From: an uncultured Paracoccaceae bacterium
GTDB taxonomy: Bacteria; Pseudomonadota; Alphaproteobacteria; Rhodobacterales; Rhodobacteraceae
DNA length: 64,000 bases
NCBI GenBank assembly: GCA_947498985.1
Contig: CANMMF010000002.1
Coordinates: 1 to 64,000, forward strand
Direction of reading: 5' to 3'
This document shows, one piece after another, positions 41,610 through 52,331 of this stretch. Every line of letters starts with the position of its first letter. Within the stretch, counting starts at the first letter, position 1. Under the pieces are notes generated by a model. That model did no database searches, was not told the DNA's origin, and saw only the letters and a list, made by a program, of their open reading frames with translations. Made by a program: the position numbers and the translations under genes.

Positions 41610-43079
41610 ATGACCATCCGCCTCAGCCTCGCCGCCCTGCTGCTCTCGGGCACCTTCGCCCACGCGCAACAGACCGATCTGACCATCGCGCTGCAGCTCG
41701 AGCCGCCGCATCTCGATCCGACCTCCGCCGCCGCGGGGGCCATTGACTCGGTGCTTTACAGCAATGTCTTCGAAGGGCTGACGCGGTTCATGTCGGACGG
41801 CTCCGTGGTCGCCGGGCTCGCCGAAAGCTGGGAGATCAGCGATGACGGCACGGTCTACACCTTCAAGCTGCGCGAGGGTGTCAGCTTCCATGACGGCTCT
41901 GCCATGGATGCCGGAGACGTCAAGTTCTCGCTCGACCGCGCCCGCGCCGAAGACAGCCAGAACGCGCAGAAAGCGCTTTTTGCGGGCATTTCCGAGGTTA
42001 CGGTGGACGACCCGACGACCGTGACGGTGACCCTGTCGGCCCCGGACGGCAATTTCCTGTTCAACATGGCCTGGGGCGACGCGGTGATCGTGGCCGAAGA
42101 AAGCATCGGCGCCATCAAGTCCGAACCGGTCGGCACCGGCCCGTTCAAATTCGCCGAATGGGTGCAGGGTGACAGCATCAGGCTGATGCAGAACGCCGAT
42201 TACTGGGGGGAGGCGCCCGCGCTGACCGAGGCAACCTTCAAGTTCATCTCCGACCCGACCGCCGCCTTTGCCGCGATGATGGCACAGGATATCGACGCCT
42301 TTGCAGGCTATCCCGCACCCGAAAACCTGCCGCAATTCGAGGCCGATCCGCGCTTTCAGGTGCTGGTAGGCTCCACCGAAGGCGAGACGATCCTGTCCAC
42401 CAACAACAAGATGCCGCCACTCGACAATCTCAAGGTGCGCCAGGCGATTGCGCATGCGATCAACCGGCAGGAGATCATCGACGGTGCGATGTTCGGTCTC
42501 GGCACACCCATCGGCACACATTTCGCCCCGCACAACCCCGATTATGTCGACCTGACCGGCATGTCCGAATACGACCCCGAAAAGGCCAGGGCGCTGCTGG
42601 CCGAGGCGGGCTTCGCCGATGGTTTCACCACCACTCTGAAACTGCCGCCGCCCTCCTATGCCCGGCGCGGCGGCGAAATCATCGCCTCGCAATTGCGCGC
42701 GGTCGGGATCGAGACCGAGATCTCCAACCTCGAATGGGCGCAATGGCTCGAAGAGGTGTTCCGCGGCAAGGATTTCGGCCTGACCATCGTCAGCCATACC
42801 GAGCCCTTCGACATCGGCGTCTACGCCCGGCCCGACTATTACTTCCAATATGGCAAGCCTGAGTTCCAGGAGCTGATGGAGACGCTGACCGGCACCTCGG
42901 ACCCCGAGCAACGCTCCGCGCTGCTGCGCCAGGCGCAGGAGATGATCTCGGAGGATTACGTGAACGGCTACCTCTTCCAGCTGGCCTTCCCGACCGTCGC
43001 GGATGCGCGGCTCGAGGGGCTCTGGCAGAACGCGCCCACCCAGGCCACCGACCTCACGGGCGTGCGCTGGACCGAGTGA
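41610..43079 (+). CDS. ABC transporter substrate-binding protein, family 5
   Basis: A 489-residue periplasmic binding protein of the dipeptide/oligopeptide/nickel type. Signal peptide MTIRLSLAALLLSGTFAHAQ. Then the family signature LAESWEISDDGTVYTFKLRE, GVSFHDGSAMDAGDVKFSLD, VGTGPFKFAEW and LDNLKVRQAIAHAINRQEII. It delivers its ligand to inner-membrane permeases. The matching permease and ATPase genes start 2 kb downstream (45124) behind an unrelated cytochrome/EF-hand/MarR block. It ends with its own terminator. Confidence 0.93.
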   Translation: MTIRLSLAALLLSGTFAHAQQTDLTIALQLEPPHLDPTSAAAGAIDSVLYSNVFEGLTRFMSDGSVVAGLAESWEISDDGTVYTFKLREGVSFHDGSAMDAGDVKFSLDRARAEDSQNAQKALFAGISEVTVDDPTTVTVTLSAPDGNFLFNMAWGDAVIVAEESIGAIKSEPVGTGPFKFAEWVQGDSIRLMQNADYWGEAPALTEATFKFISDPTAAFAAMMAQDIDAFAGYPAPENLPQFEADPRFQVLVGSTEGETILSTNNKMPPLDNLKVRQAIAHAINRQEIIDGAMFGLGTPIGTHFAPHNPDYVDLTGMSEYDPEKARALLAEAGFADGFTTTLKLPPPSYARRGGEIIASQLRAVGIETEISNLEWAQWLEEVFRGKDFGLTIVSHTEPFDIGVYARPDYYFQYGKPEFQELMETLTGTSDPEQRSALLRQAQEMISEDYVNGYLFQLAFPTVADARLEGLWQNAPTQATDLTGVRWTE

Positions 43080-43115
43080 CGCTTGCCCCTCGGGGCCAGG
43101 CATCGGCACACCAAG

Positions 43116-43155
43116 AACCCCGCGCAGAGCCTGACATCTGCGCGGGGTTTTCTTG
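43116..43155 (+). terminator. Terminator of the substrate-binding protein gene
   Basis: A 13-bp stem AACCCCGCGCAGA / TCTGCGCGGGGTT, followed by TTCTTGG. It separates this gene from the downstream transporter operon. Confidence 0.9.
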
Positions 43156-43353
43156 GCGGGCGGCATGTCCCCTGGCTCATTGGTCGCTTGAAGGAGGTTC
43201 AGATTGCCATAGCGATAACAATACCTTGATCGCGATTCACAAGCATCCGATCGTCAGGAATGCCGGGATCCGGATAAATGTTCCTGCAGCCTTGGCAGTT
43301 CGGGTCGCTCCGTCCAGAAACCTGCAGCGGGTTGACCGACACCACCCGCTGGA

Positions 43354-43890
43354 TCACCGCGACTTCGCAAGCCACATCCGCCGCAGTGTCGCGTCCTTGA
43401 GCCCATAGTGATGATAAAGCGCGGCGCCCGCATGCAAGAGCACCAGCCCCGCGAGCACACGCGCCGCGATCCCGTGCGGGCCGCGCGGCGGCAGCGCTGC
43501 CAGATCGGGCAGCGGCGCGTCGCCGAAAAGCGCAAAAGGCAGGCCGGACATGGCGGACATCGCGATGCCGCTGCCGAGAAGCACAAACAGCAGACCGTAA
43601 AGCCCCCGATGCGTCCAGTGCGCCACCCGATCCTGCCAGTCGGGCACCGACGGGAGCGACTGCGGCTTCACGTCAAAGCGCCACCACCAGATCAGCCGCG
43701 CCAGCGTCAGAACCAGCAGCAGCCCGGCCACCGGCAGATGCACGCGCAGCGCCGCGGCCTTGGAGGCGGCATCTTCGCTGAACCCGGAGCGGAACCCGCT
43801 GCCGATCAACACAAACACCAGCAACGCCGAGATCCAGTGGATCCGGACCGCAACCGACCCGTAATGTGTCTCGGTGCTTTTTGACGACAT
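43354..43890 (-). CDS. Cytochrome b561-family protein
   Basis: A 178-residue four-helix membrane protein of the cytochrome b561 type (YceJ-like). Heme-ligand candidates are His in VAVRIHWISALLVFVLIG, LRVHLPVAGLLLVLTLARLI, AHWTHRGLYGLLFVLLG and LVLLHAGAALYHHYGLKD. It would move electrons between the quinone pool and periplasmic acceptors. ATG 43890 has GAAGGGGG 7 bases upstream. It follows the EF-hand gene with 11 bases between, so the two form an operon. In the left 274 bases (43080-43353) nothing but the terminator was seen. Confidence 0.92.
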   Translation of the reverse strand: MSSKSTETHYGSVAVRIHWISALLVFVLIGSGFRSGFSEDAASKAAALRVHLPVAGLLLVLTLARLIWWWRFDVKPQSLPSVPDWQDRVAHWTHRGLYGLLFVLLGSGIAMSAMSGLPFALFGDAPLPDLAALPPRGPHGIAARVLAGLVLLHAGAALYHHYGLKDATLRRMWLAKSR

Positions 43891-43901
43891 GACAGCCCCC
43901 T

Positions 43902-44423
43902 TCAAAGATCCGGGCGAAGCGCTGCGCGCATCGCCAGCATGATCGGAAACCCGGCGATGAACTCCGCCTTGGTCAGCAATGCGTCATCGTCAATATCGGC
44001 GCGCCGGAAATCGTCGTTCATCGCGCGCCGCATCTCGCGTTCCGTCAGATCCCCGTCGCCATTGCGGTCCCAGAAGGCAAAGACGATCTTCGACGCGGTC
44101 GTGTAAGCGTCCGCACGGTCGGTTTTCTCGGCAAGATAGGCAAAGCCGGGATCCCAGCTGGAAAACTCCGTATAGCTGACGGTGCCGTTTTCGTCGCCAT
44201 CCATGCCGGTGAAGACAAGCCCGCGGAAGACCTCCAGATCTCCCATATGCGCAAGCCCGTCGCCGCCGACATCCATCGTTTCGAAGATCGTCACTCCGAT
44301 CTGCCGACCCTCCCGGCCAGTCATGTCGCCCGCCTCTTCGGCGGCGGCCGCCAGCGATAGCACTGTCGCGGCGCACAGGGTTGTCAGGGTTACCGTGGTG
44401 GTCATGGCTGTCTTGGGTTTCAT
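43902..44423 (-). CDS. Secreted EF-hand calcium-binding protein
   Basis: A 173-residue protein with a signal peptide (TVTLTTLCAATVLSLAAAAE). EF-hand loops: DVGGDGLAHMGDLE, DGDENGTVSYTEF, DRNGDGDLTEREM and DIDDDALLTKAEF. Two or three of them have full calcium-ligand patterns. It should be periplasmic and pair with the co-transcribed cytochrome b561. ATG 44423 follows AAGGAGA. It is divergent from a MarR regulator. Confidence 0.9.
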   Translation of the reverse strand: MKPKTAMTTTVTLTTLCAATVLSLAAAAEEAGDMTGREGRQIGVTIFETMDVGGDGLAHMGDLEVFRGLVFTGMDGDENGTVSYTEFSSWDPGFAYLAEKTDRADAYTTASKIVFAFWDRNGDGDLTEREMRRAMNDDFRRADIDDDALLTKAEFIAGFPIMLAMRAALRPDL

Positions 44424-44493
44424 GGATGTCTCCTTGCGCTGAGTCAGTTTATAAGTCGGTAGCACATTAATAGTTTACACGGCAATAGTTAAT
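44424..44493. promoter_or_regulatory. Divergent control region between EF-hand operon and MarR gene
   Basis: A short gap, distinctly AT-rich in a GC-rich genome. It holds TTATAA (44450-44455), and two copies of AATAGTT at 44469-44475 and 44484-44490, 15 bp apart. The second lies immediately before the MarR start. It is a likely MarR operator overlapping both promoters. The repeats are seen, the binding is inferred. Confidence 0.45.
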
Positions 44494-44970
44494 ATGGAAA
44501 TAGAAGACGTCTCCGCCCCGCCCTCTCTCGGTCGCCAGCTCGTCCTGAGCGCCGCCGCCGCCAAGGATATCGCCGCCCGCTTGCTGGAACCGCACGGGCT
44601 CAGCCTTGCGCAATGGGCGGTGCTGTCATCGCTCTGGATGAATGGTCCGCTCAGCATCAAGGCGATTGCCCGACTGACCGGCAACGCCCCTCCGGCGGCG
44701 TCGCGCATCGTGGACCGCATGATCACGGGCGGGCTGGTCCTGAGGCAGGAAGACACCTCGGATCGGCGCGCGGTGGTGATCAGCCTGACCGACACGGGCG
44801 AGGCCATGCGCCCGCTCGCCACGCTTTATGAAGAAGTGAACGCGATCCTGCTGGACGGGCTCGATACCGAGGCCGAGCGCGCGCTTTTCGCGACGCTCGA
44901 GCGGGTCACCGGCAATGCGCGCACGTGGCTCGCCGCCTCGCCGCCGGACCGGCGGCAGACGTCGCGCTGA
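44494..44970 (+). CDS. MarR-family transcriptional regulator
   Basis: A 158-residue MarR-type winged-helix protein: AKDIAARLLEPHGLSLAQWA, VLSSLWMNGPLSIKAIARLT, ASRIVDRMITGGLVLRQEDT and DRRAVVISLTDTGEAMRPL. It likely represses itself and the divergent EF-hand/cytochrome b561 operon, releasing DNA on binding a ligand or on oxidation. Only 70 bases separate the genes. No clear ribosome binding site precedes the start. Confidence 0.92.
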   Translation: MEIEDVSAPPSLGRQLVLSAAAAKDIAARLLEPHGLSLAQWAVLSSLWMNGPLSIKAIARLTGNAPPAASRIVDRMITGGLVLRQEDTSDRRAVVISLTDTGEAMRPLATLYEEVNAILLDGLDTEAERALFATLERVTGNARTWLAASPPDRRQTSR

Positions 44971-45123
44971 CGGTACGGGGGCCGTGCGTGCGGCCTCGGG
45001 GCAGCCGGACTCCACCACATCGGAGGTGCTTGCCCGCGGCGGGCGCGCCTCGCGGCGCGGCAAGGCGGCCCGCGGCGCATCATCCCTCTGGACCCGCCCC
45101 GCCCGCCTGCCTAACGTGGCGCC

Positions 45124-46064
<941 letters not shown>

Positions 46065-46068
<4 letters not shown>

Positions 46069-46880
46069 GCCGCAATCTGCTGATCGGGGGCGCGCTCACC
46101 GCGCTCTTTGTCGCGGCCACGCTGCTGTCGTTTTTCTGGACCCCGGGCGATGTGGAGGCGCTCGACATCGCGCGCCGCCTGCGCCCGCCCGGCGCGGAGA
46201 ACCTGCTCGGCACCGACCATTTCGGCCGCGACATCCTGTCGATGATCATGGTCGGCGCGCGCACGTCGATCGCGGTGGCGCTGGTGGCGGTGGGCATCGG
46301 CATGGGGCTGGGCGTGCCGCTGGGGCTGGCGGCGGCGGCCAATTCGGGCGGCTGGCTCGACGAGGTGATCTCGCGCCTCAGCGACCTCATCTTCGCCTTT
46401 CCCAGCCTGGTGATCGCCATCCTGATCACCGCCGTCTTCGGCGCCGGTGCGATCAACGCGATCATCGCCATCGGCATCTTCAACATCCCGGTCTTTGCCC
46501 GCCTGACCCGTGGCGCGGCGCTCAGCCTGTGGAAACGCGAGTTCATCATGGCCGCCCGCGTTTCCGGTAAGTCCCGCGCCCGGATCTCTGCCGAACACAT
46601 CCTGCCCAATGTGGCCAACCTGCTGATCGTGCAGGGCACAATCCAGTTCTCGCTGGGCATTCTCGCCGAAGCCGCGCTCAGCTATGTGGGCCTCGGCGCA
46701 CAGCCCCCCGTCCCCTCCTGGGGCCGCATGCTGGCGGATGCGCAGACCATGGTGGCGCTGGCACCGCATGTGGCCATCATCCCCGGGCTTGCCATCGTGT
46801 TCATGGTGCTTGGTCTCAACCTGCTGGGCGACGGGCTGCGCGACGCGCTCGACCCGCGGCTGAAGGTGATGCGCACATGA
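46065..46880 (+). CDS. Oligopeptide ABC transporter permease (DppC type)
   Basis: A 271-residue permease of the DppC/GsiD group. The N-terminal part includes the family GTDHFGRDILSMIMVGARTS. The EAA loop is KREFIMAARVSGKSRARISA and then EHILPNVANLLIVQ. Near the end it has AALSYVGLGAQPPVPSWGRM. It overlaps both neighbours by 4 bases, so translation is coupled with the DppB-type permease and the ATPase. Confidence 0.94.
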
Positions 46881-48550
46881 CGCGCCCTCTGTCTTCGGGC
46901 CGGACACACCCCTTGGATCCGGAGGGCGCGCCGCCGCTGCTCGACATCTCCGGGCTGACCGTCACGATCCACGACAAGACCATTCTCGACGCCATCTCTC
47001 TGCAAATCGCGGCTGGAGAAATCGTCGCGCTGACCGGCGAATCCGGCTCCGGCAAATCGATAACGGCATTCGCCACGATGGGGTTGCTGCCGTCGGTGGC
47101 GAAGGCCACGGGCCGCATCTCGCTGGACGGTGAAGACCTGTTGTCGCAACCCGAATCGCGCCTTTGCGCCCTGCGCGGCAACGCGATGGGCATGATTTTC
47201 CAGGAGCCGATGACCGCGCTCAACCCGGTGCAGACCATCGGCGCCCAGGTGATGGAGACGATCCTCATCCACGCCGACGCCACGCGCGCCGCCGGAGAGG
47301 ACGCGAGGCCGCCCATCAGGGCGGAAGAGCGCGCGCGCGAGGTGCTCGACCGTGTCGGCCTGCCGCAGGACCGCTTTCCGCTGTCGCGCTACCCGCATGA
47401 GCTCTCGGGCGGCCAGCGCCAGCGGGTGGTGATCGCCATGGCCATCGCGCTGCGCCCGGCACTGCTGATCGCCGATGAACCGACCACCGCGCTCGACGTG
47501 ACCACGCAGGCGCAGATCCTCGATCTGCTGGGCGAACTGGTGCGCGAAGACGGCATGGCGCTGATGATGATCACCCATGATCTCGCGGTTGTCTCGGACA
47601 TGGCCGACCGGATCGCGGTCATGCGCAAGGGCGAGATCGTCGAGCAGGGCCCCACTGCCACGCTTTTTGCGCAGATGCGCCACCCCTATACCCGCGCGCT
47701 CTTCGAGGCCTCCCGCCACAAGGCCGACCTCGGACAGACCCGCCCCGAAAACACGCTGCTGCGCGTCGAGGGCGTCAGCCGCGACTATGCCTTGCCGCGC
47801 ACGAAACTCTTTGCCCCGCGCGCGCATTTCCGCGCGGTCGACCGGGTCAGCTTCGACATCCGGCGCGGCGAACGGGTGGGGCTTGTGGGCGAGTCGGGCT
47901 GCGGCAAGTCCACCCTGACCCGCGCGATCCTCGGGCTGGAAGCGGTCGCCGAAGGCCGCATCACCCTCGACGGTGAGCCGGTCTTCACCGAAGGTCACCC
48001 CAATCTCGCGGTCCGCCGCAAGATGCAGGTGGTGTTCCAGGACCCATATGGCAGCTTCAACCCGCGCCACCGCGTCGACCGGCTGATCACCGAGCCGTTT
48101 CACCTGCTGCCCGATCCACCCAAAGGTGCGGCCCGCACGCAGGCCATCGCCGATGCGCTCACCGCCGTGGGCCTGCAGCCCGGGGATGCGGGCAAGTATA
48201 TCCACGCCTTCTCCGGCGGGCAGCGGCAACGCATCGCCATCGCGCGGGCGCTGATCATCCGGCCCGAGCTGATAGTCTTCGACGAGGCGGTCTCGGCGCT
48301 TGACGTGCGCGTGCGCGCGCAGATCCTCGATCTCATGGCGCAGCTCAGCCGCGACTACGGGCTGACCTATCTCTTCATCAGCCATGATCTGAGCGTGGTG
48401 CGCTCCATTACCGACCGCGTGCTGGTGATGCGCGCGGGCCGGATCGTCGAGCAGGGTGTCACGACCGAGGTCTTCGACACGCCCGCACATGCCTATACCA
48501 GAGCCCTCGTCGCCGCCGCCCCCACCCTGCCCGAAGAGGGTGCGTCATGA
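46877..48550 (+). CDS. Double ATP-binding subunit of the oligopeptide ABC transporter
   Basis: A 557-residue fusion of two nucleotide-binding domains (DppD plus DppF). First half: Walker A GESGSGKS, signature [17 protein letters not shown], Walker [13 protein letters not shown]. Second half: [36 protein letters not shown]. Both end with the C-terminal oligopeptide motif ([28 protein letters not shown]). It powers import by the two permeases upstream. Confidence 0.95.
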   Translation: MTRPLSSGRTHPLDPEGAPPLLDISGLTVTIHDKTILDAISLQIAAGEIVALTGESGSGKSITAFATMGLLPSVAKATGRISLDGEDLLSQPESRLCALRGNAMGMIFQEPMTALNPVQTIGAQVMETILIHADATRAAGEDARPPIRAEERAREVLDRVGLPQDRFPLSRYPHELSGGQRQRVVIAMAIALRPALLIADEPTTALDVTTQAQILDLLGELVREDGMALMMITHDLAVVSDMADRIAVMRKGEIVEQGPTATLFAQMRHPYTRALFEASRHKADLGQTRPENTLLRVEGVSRDYALPRTKLFAPRAHFRAVDRVSFDIRRGERVGLVGESGCGKSTLTRAILGLEAVAEGRITLDGEPVFTEGHPNLAVRRKMQVVFQDPYGSFNPRHRVDRLITEPFHLLPDPPKGAARTQAIADALTAVGLQPGDAGKYIHAFSGGQRQRIAIARALIIRPELIVFDEAVSALDVRVRAQILDLMAQLSRDYGLTYLFISHDLSVVRSITDRVLVMRAGRIVEQGVTTEVFDTPAHAYTRALVAAAPTLPEEGAS

Positions 48551-48559
48551 GCGCCCGCC

Positions 48560-50041
48560 ATGGCCCTTCCCCCTCTCGCCCAGCACAAGGCCCCCCGCAT
48601 GCTGCCTGACCTGCCCTTCGATCCCGCCTGCCTCTTTCTCGGCGGTGCCTGGCACGCCGCTGCCGACCATCTGCCTGTCTCCGATCCGTCAACCGGGCAG
48701 AGCCTGGGCCGGATCGCACGCGGGCAGGCCAGCGATATCGACGCCGCGGTTTCCGCCGCGCAAAGCGCGCTTGCCGCAGACTGGGGCCGGTTCACGGCGG
48801 TCGAGCGCGGGCGCATCCTCACCCGGCTGGGGCAGCTGGTGCATGAACATGTCGACACGCTGGCCCGGATCGAGGCGCTCGATGTCGGCAAGCCGCTCGG
48901 CCAGTCGCGCGCCGATGCGCTGGCGCTGGCGCGCTATTGCGAGTTTTATGGCGGCGCCGCCGACAAGGTTCACGGCGCGACCATTCCCTATCTCGACGGC
49001 TACACCGTCTACACGCTGCGCGAGCCGCATGGCGTCACCGGCCATATCGTGCCCTGGAACTACCCGATGCAGATCATCGGGCGCTCCGTCGGTGCGGCGC
49101 TGGCGATGGGCAATGCCTGCGTTCTGAAACCCGCCGAGGACGCCTGCCTGACGGCGCTTTATGTCGCCCATCTCGCGCAGAAGGCGGGGTTGCCCGCAGG
49201 CGCGCTCAACGTCGTGCCGGGTCTCGGTACCGAGGCGGGAGCGGCGCTTTCGGCCCATCCCGGCGTGCAGCATATCAGCTTCACCGGCTCGGTCGACACC
49301 GGTGCTGCGGTGCAACAGGCCGCCGGGCGCAACGTGGTGCCGGTCACGCTGGAGCTTGGCGGCAAGTCGCCGCAGCTTGTCTTCGAGGACGCCGATCTCG
49401 ACGCCGCCTTGCCGTTTCTGGTCAATGCCGGGCTGCAGAATGCAGGGCAGACCTGTTCGGCGGCCTCGCGCATCCTTGTGCATGCCTCGCGGCTGGACGA
49501 AGTGTCGGACCGCATGGCGGCCGCCTACGCGGCCAAGACCATCGGCGCGGCGTCGGACGATCCCGATATCGGCCCGCTGATCAACGCGCGTCAGAAGGCG
49601 CGGGTACTCTCATATCTCGAGGCCGCCGCCGACCTGCCCTTGCTCGCGAAGGCCGCGCCTCCGGACGGTCTGCCCGATGGCCATTACGTGCCCGCCTGCC
49701 TGTTCGGCCCGGTCCCGCCGGAGCATCCGCTGGCGCAGCAGGAAGTGTTCGGCCCGGTGCAGGTCATCATCCCCTTTGCCACCGAAGACGAAGCGGTCAG
49801 GATTGCCAATGGCACCGATTACGGGCTGGTCGCCAGCCTCTGGACCCGGGATGGCGCGCGTCAGATGCGGCTTGCGCGCAAGCTGCGCTCGGGTCAGGTA
49901 TTCATCAACAATTACGGCGCCGGTGGCGGCGTGGAACTGCCCTTTGGCGGGGTCGGCAAATCCGGCCATGGGCGCGAAAAGGGGTTCGAGGCGCTCTACG
50001 GTTTCTCGACCCTCAAAACCGTGGCGGCGATGCATGGCTAA
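48560..50041 (+). CDS. NAD-dependent aldehyde dehydrogenase
   Basis: A 493-residue aldehyde dehydrogenase. It has the nucleotide-binding PWNYPMQIIGRSVGAALAMG, FTGSVDTGAAVQQAA, the general base in VTLELGGKSPQLVFEDADLD and the catalytic Cys in NAGQTCSAASRILVHASR. It most resembles the betaine-aldehyde/aminoaldehyde group. It starts at 48560, 9 bases after the ATPase stop (ATG 48599 is possible). Position in the operon suggests oxidation of an aldehyde derived from the imported compound to an acid. Confidence 0.93.
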   Translation: MALPPLAQHKAPRMLPDLPFDPACLFLGGAWHAAADHLPVSDPSTGQSLGRIARGQASDIDAAVSAAQSALAADWGRFTAVERGRILTRLGQLVHEHVDTLARIEALDVGKPLGQSRADALALARYCEFYGGAADKVHGATIPYLDGYTVYTLREPHGVTGHIVPWNYPMQIIGRSVGAALAMGNACVLKPAEDACLTALYVAHLAQKAGLPAGALNVVPGLGTEAGAALSAHPGVQHISFTGSVDTGAAVQQAAGRNVVPVTLELGGKSPQLVFEDADLDAALPFLVNAGLQNAGQTCSAASRILVHASRLDEVSDRMAAAYAAKTIGAASDDPDIGPLINARQKARVLSYLEAAADLPLLAKAAPPDGLPDGHYVPACLFGPVPPEHPLAQQEVFGPVQVIIPFATEDEAVRIANGTDYGLVASLWTRDGARQMRLARKLRSGQVFINNYGAGGGVELPFGGVGKSGHGREKGFEALYGFSTLKTVAAMHG

Positions 50042-50561
50042 ACCTCTGACCTTTCTCGTTCTTCTGGCCATCGCCTGCCTTTCGGCGGGGCTGTTCGGCA
50101 TGGTGCACAACCAGCTCAGCTATTCGGTCGGCGCATCCTATTTCCACGAGTTCAAATTCGCGCAATTCGCCATCGACGGCGATCTGCAGAACCGTCTCGG
50201 CGCGGCCCTTGTGGGCTGGCGCGCAAGCTGGTGGATGGGGCTGCTGATCGGCATTCCGGCCTTCGGCCTCGGGCTGGTTCTGCTGCGTCCCGCAAGGCTT
50301 CTGCCCGTGGGTCTCGCGGCGATCGGCATCACGGTCACGCTGGCGCTGGCCGGAGCGATGGTGGGCCTGACGCTCGGGATGATCGCGCCGTCCTACGCGC
50401 CGACCCTGCCGCTGCCAGATGGCGTCACCGACCCCGACAGCTTCCTGCGCGCGGCGCTGATGCATGAAGGCGCCTATCTTGGCGGCGTTCTGGGCTGTGT
50501 TGCAGCCCTTGTCACAACCTGGCGCGCCCGGCGCCTCCCTGCAGAAGGATCCCCCACATGA
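50034..50561 (+). CDS. Conserved membrane protein of unknown function
   Basis: A 175-residue protein with four likely membrane helices (PLTFLVLLAIACLSAGLFGM, WMGLLIGIPAFGLGLVLL, AIGITVTLALAGAMVGLTLG, GAYLGGVLGCVAALVTT). Between helices one and two it has YSVGASYFHEFKFAQFAI. It overlaps the aldehyde dehydrogenase by 8 bases and the SDR by 4, so it belongs to the operon, but no family with known function is recognised. Confidence 0.82.
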   Translation: MAKPLTFLVLLAIACLSAGLFGMVHNQLSYSVGASYFHEFKFAQFAIDGDLQNRLGAALVGWRASWWMGLLIGIPAFGLGLVLLRPARLLPVGLAAIGITVTLALAGAMVGLTLGMIAPSYAPTLPLPDGVTDPDSFLRAALMHEGAYLGGVLGCVAALVTTWRARRLPAEGSPT

Positions 50562-51298
50562 GACTGGACGGCAAGACCGCCATCGTGACCGGAGCGGGCT
50601 CCGGCTTTGGCGCGGGCATCTCGCGGCGGTTCCTGAGCGAAGGCGCCCAGGTCATGGTGGCCGATATCAACGAAGCGGCGGCGATGGCCGTGGCGGACGA
50701 GTTCGGCGGGCTGGGGCATGGCGTGGATGTCAGCTCCGGCGCGGGCATCGACGCGATGATCGACCGCGCCATCGAGGTCATGGGCCATGTCGACATCCTT
50801 GTGAACAACGCCGGCGTCACCCATCTGCCCGCCGCGATGGAGGAGGTCACCGAGGCAGATTTCGACCGGGTGTTTGCGGTCAATTGCAAGTCCGTCTATC
50901 TGGCCGCCCGCCGCCTTGTGCCGCATCTGAAAGAGCGCGGGCAAGGCGCGATCCTGAACGTCGCCTCGACGGCTGGCGTCTCCCCGCGGCCCCGGCTCAA
51001 CTGGTACAACGCCTCCAAAGGCTGGATGAACACGGCCACCAAGGCCATGGCGGTCGAACTGGCGCCGCACGGCATCCGGGTCAACGCGCTCAACCCGGTC
51101 GCCGGGGAAACGCCGCTGCTGAAAAGCTTCATGGGCGAGGACACGCCCGAGATCCGCGCCAAGTTCCTCGCCACCATTCCGCTGGGGCGGTTTTCGACCC
51201 CCGAGGATCTGGCCAATGCCGCGCTTTATCTCTGTTCGGACGAGGCCAGCATGATCACCGGTGTCTGCATGGAAGTGGATGGCGGGCGATGTATCTGA
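50558..51298 (+). CDS. SDR-family oxidoreductase
   Basis: A 246-residue classical short-chain dehydrogenase. It has TGAGSGFGAGISRRF (cofactor), NNAGVT, the catalytic Ser in NVASTAGVSPRPRL and the YxxxK site as WYNASKGW. The Asp at the end of the second strand (VMVADINEAA) suggests NAD preference. It probably oxidises or reduces a hydroxy/keto intermediate of the operon pathway. The start overlaps the membrane protein stop. Confidence 0.93.
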   Translation: MRLDGKTAIVTGAGSGFGAGISRRFLSEGAQVMVADINEAAAMAVADEFGGLGHGVDVSSGAGIDAMIDRAIEVMGHVDILVNNAGVTHLPAAMEEVTEADFDRVFAVNCKSVYLAARRLVPHLKERGQGAILNVASTAGVSPRPRLNWYNASKGWMNTATKAMAVELAPHGIRVNALNPVAGETPLLKSFMGEDTPEIRAKFLATIPLGRFSTPEDLANAALYLCSDEASMITGVCMEVDGGRCI

Positions 51299-51323
51299 TC
51301 GGCTCTCTCGCGGGCTCAGCGCC

Positions 51324-52331
51324 ATGAGGCCCGGAGCGCGCAACCTGATCACCGATGTCACCGGGCTGCAGGTCGGCAACGCCTCTGACGCGGCGCTGAA
51401 ATCGGGGGTGACGGTGCTTTGCGCCGATGCGCCTTTCACGGCGTCGGTTGCGGTCCAGGGCGGCGCGCCCGGCACGCGAGAGACCGATCTGCTGGCCCCG
51501 GACAAGAGCGCGCCCGGCGTCGATGCGCTGGTGCTTTCGGGCGGCAGCGCCTTCGGTCTGGCCGCTGCACAAGGCGTGATGGATGCGCTGCACGCCGATG
51601 GCCGCGGCTTTGCGGTACACAGCGCGCGCGTGCCGCTGGTGCCCGCCGCGATCCTCTTCGATCTGCTGAATGGCGGAGCCAAGGACTGGGCGCAGAACCC
51701 CTACCCCGCGCTCGGCGCCGCGGCCTATGCGGCGCGCGGGATGACATTCGATTTGGGCAGCACCGGGGCGGGCACCGGGGCGATGACGGCGATGCAGAAA
51801 GGCGGGCTTGGCTCTGCCAGCCTTGTGCTCGACGATGGCACCACCGTCGGCGCGCTGGTCGCGGCAAACCCGCTGGGCGCTGTCACAACACCGTCGGGGC
51901 GTCATTTCTGGTCGGCCTCCGCCGAGTTCGGCGCGGAGTTCGGCGGCTTGGGTCCGGAGAGCGCGCGCGGTTACCAGCCGCCGCCGCCCAGCCGCAAGGC
52001 CCGCGTCATGGCAGAGGGCGGCAACACCACCATCGCCGTGGTCGCCACCGATGCCGCACTCGACAAGGCGCAGTGCCACCGCATGGCCGTGGCCGCGCAT
52101 GACGGCATCGCGCGCGCCGTGCAGCCCGCGCACACACCGATGGACGGCGATCTGGTCTTTGCCGCCGCAACCGGCGCCCGCCCGCTTGTTCTGCCCGAGG
52201 TCCAGCTTGCGCATATCGGCCATGCCGCGGCGCTGTGTCTGGCCCGCGCCATCGCCCGCGCGGTGTGGGAGGCGACACCCGCCCCGGGCGACCTGCTGCC
52301 CACCCTGCAGCAGGATCTGCGCGATGCCTGA
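51324..52331 (+). CDS. P1-family peptidase, NylC/DmpA-like N-terminal-nucleophile hydrolase
   Basis: A 335-residue member of the DmpA/NylC group (peptidase family S58), which cleave themselves and then use the new N-terminal residue to hydrolyse amides. Family blocks: NLITDVTGLQVGNASD, LVLSGGSAFGLAAAQGVMDA, DLGSTGAGTGAMTA and the processing site EGGNTTIAVVATDAAL. Here Asn234-Thr235 takes the place of the Gly-Ser of DmpA. Known NylC (6-aminohexanoate oligomer hydrolase) is also cut Asn-Thr. ATG 51324 is chosen. It likely releases an amine or amino acid from the imported amide. Confidence 0.9.
   Translation: MRPGARNLITDVTGLQVGNASDAALKSGVTVLCADAPFTASVAVQGGAPGTRETDLLAPDKSAPGVDALVLSGGSAFGLAAAQGVMDALHADGRGFAVHSARVPLVPAAILFDLLNGGAKDWAQNPYPALGAAAYAARGMTFDLGSTGAGTGAMTAMQKGGLGSASLVLDDGTTVGALVAANPLGAVTTPSGRHFWSASAEFGAEFGGLGPESARGYQPPPPSRKARVMAEGGNTTIAVVATDAALDKAQCHRMAVAAHDGIARAVQPAHTPMDGDLVFAAATGARPLVLPEVQLAHIGHAAALCLARAIARAVWEATPAPGDLLPTLQQDLRDA

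Noticed and set aside
41535-43166. A 543-codon frame on the minus strand opposite the substrate-binding protein gene
   Set aside because: The plus-strand gene has a signal peptide, family signatures and a terminator. The opposite frame has none of these.
46682-48490. A 602-codon frame on the minus strand opposite the ABC ATPase gene
   Set aside because: It is antisense to two full Walker motif sets and has no family resemblance.
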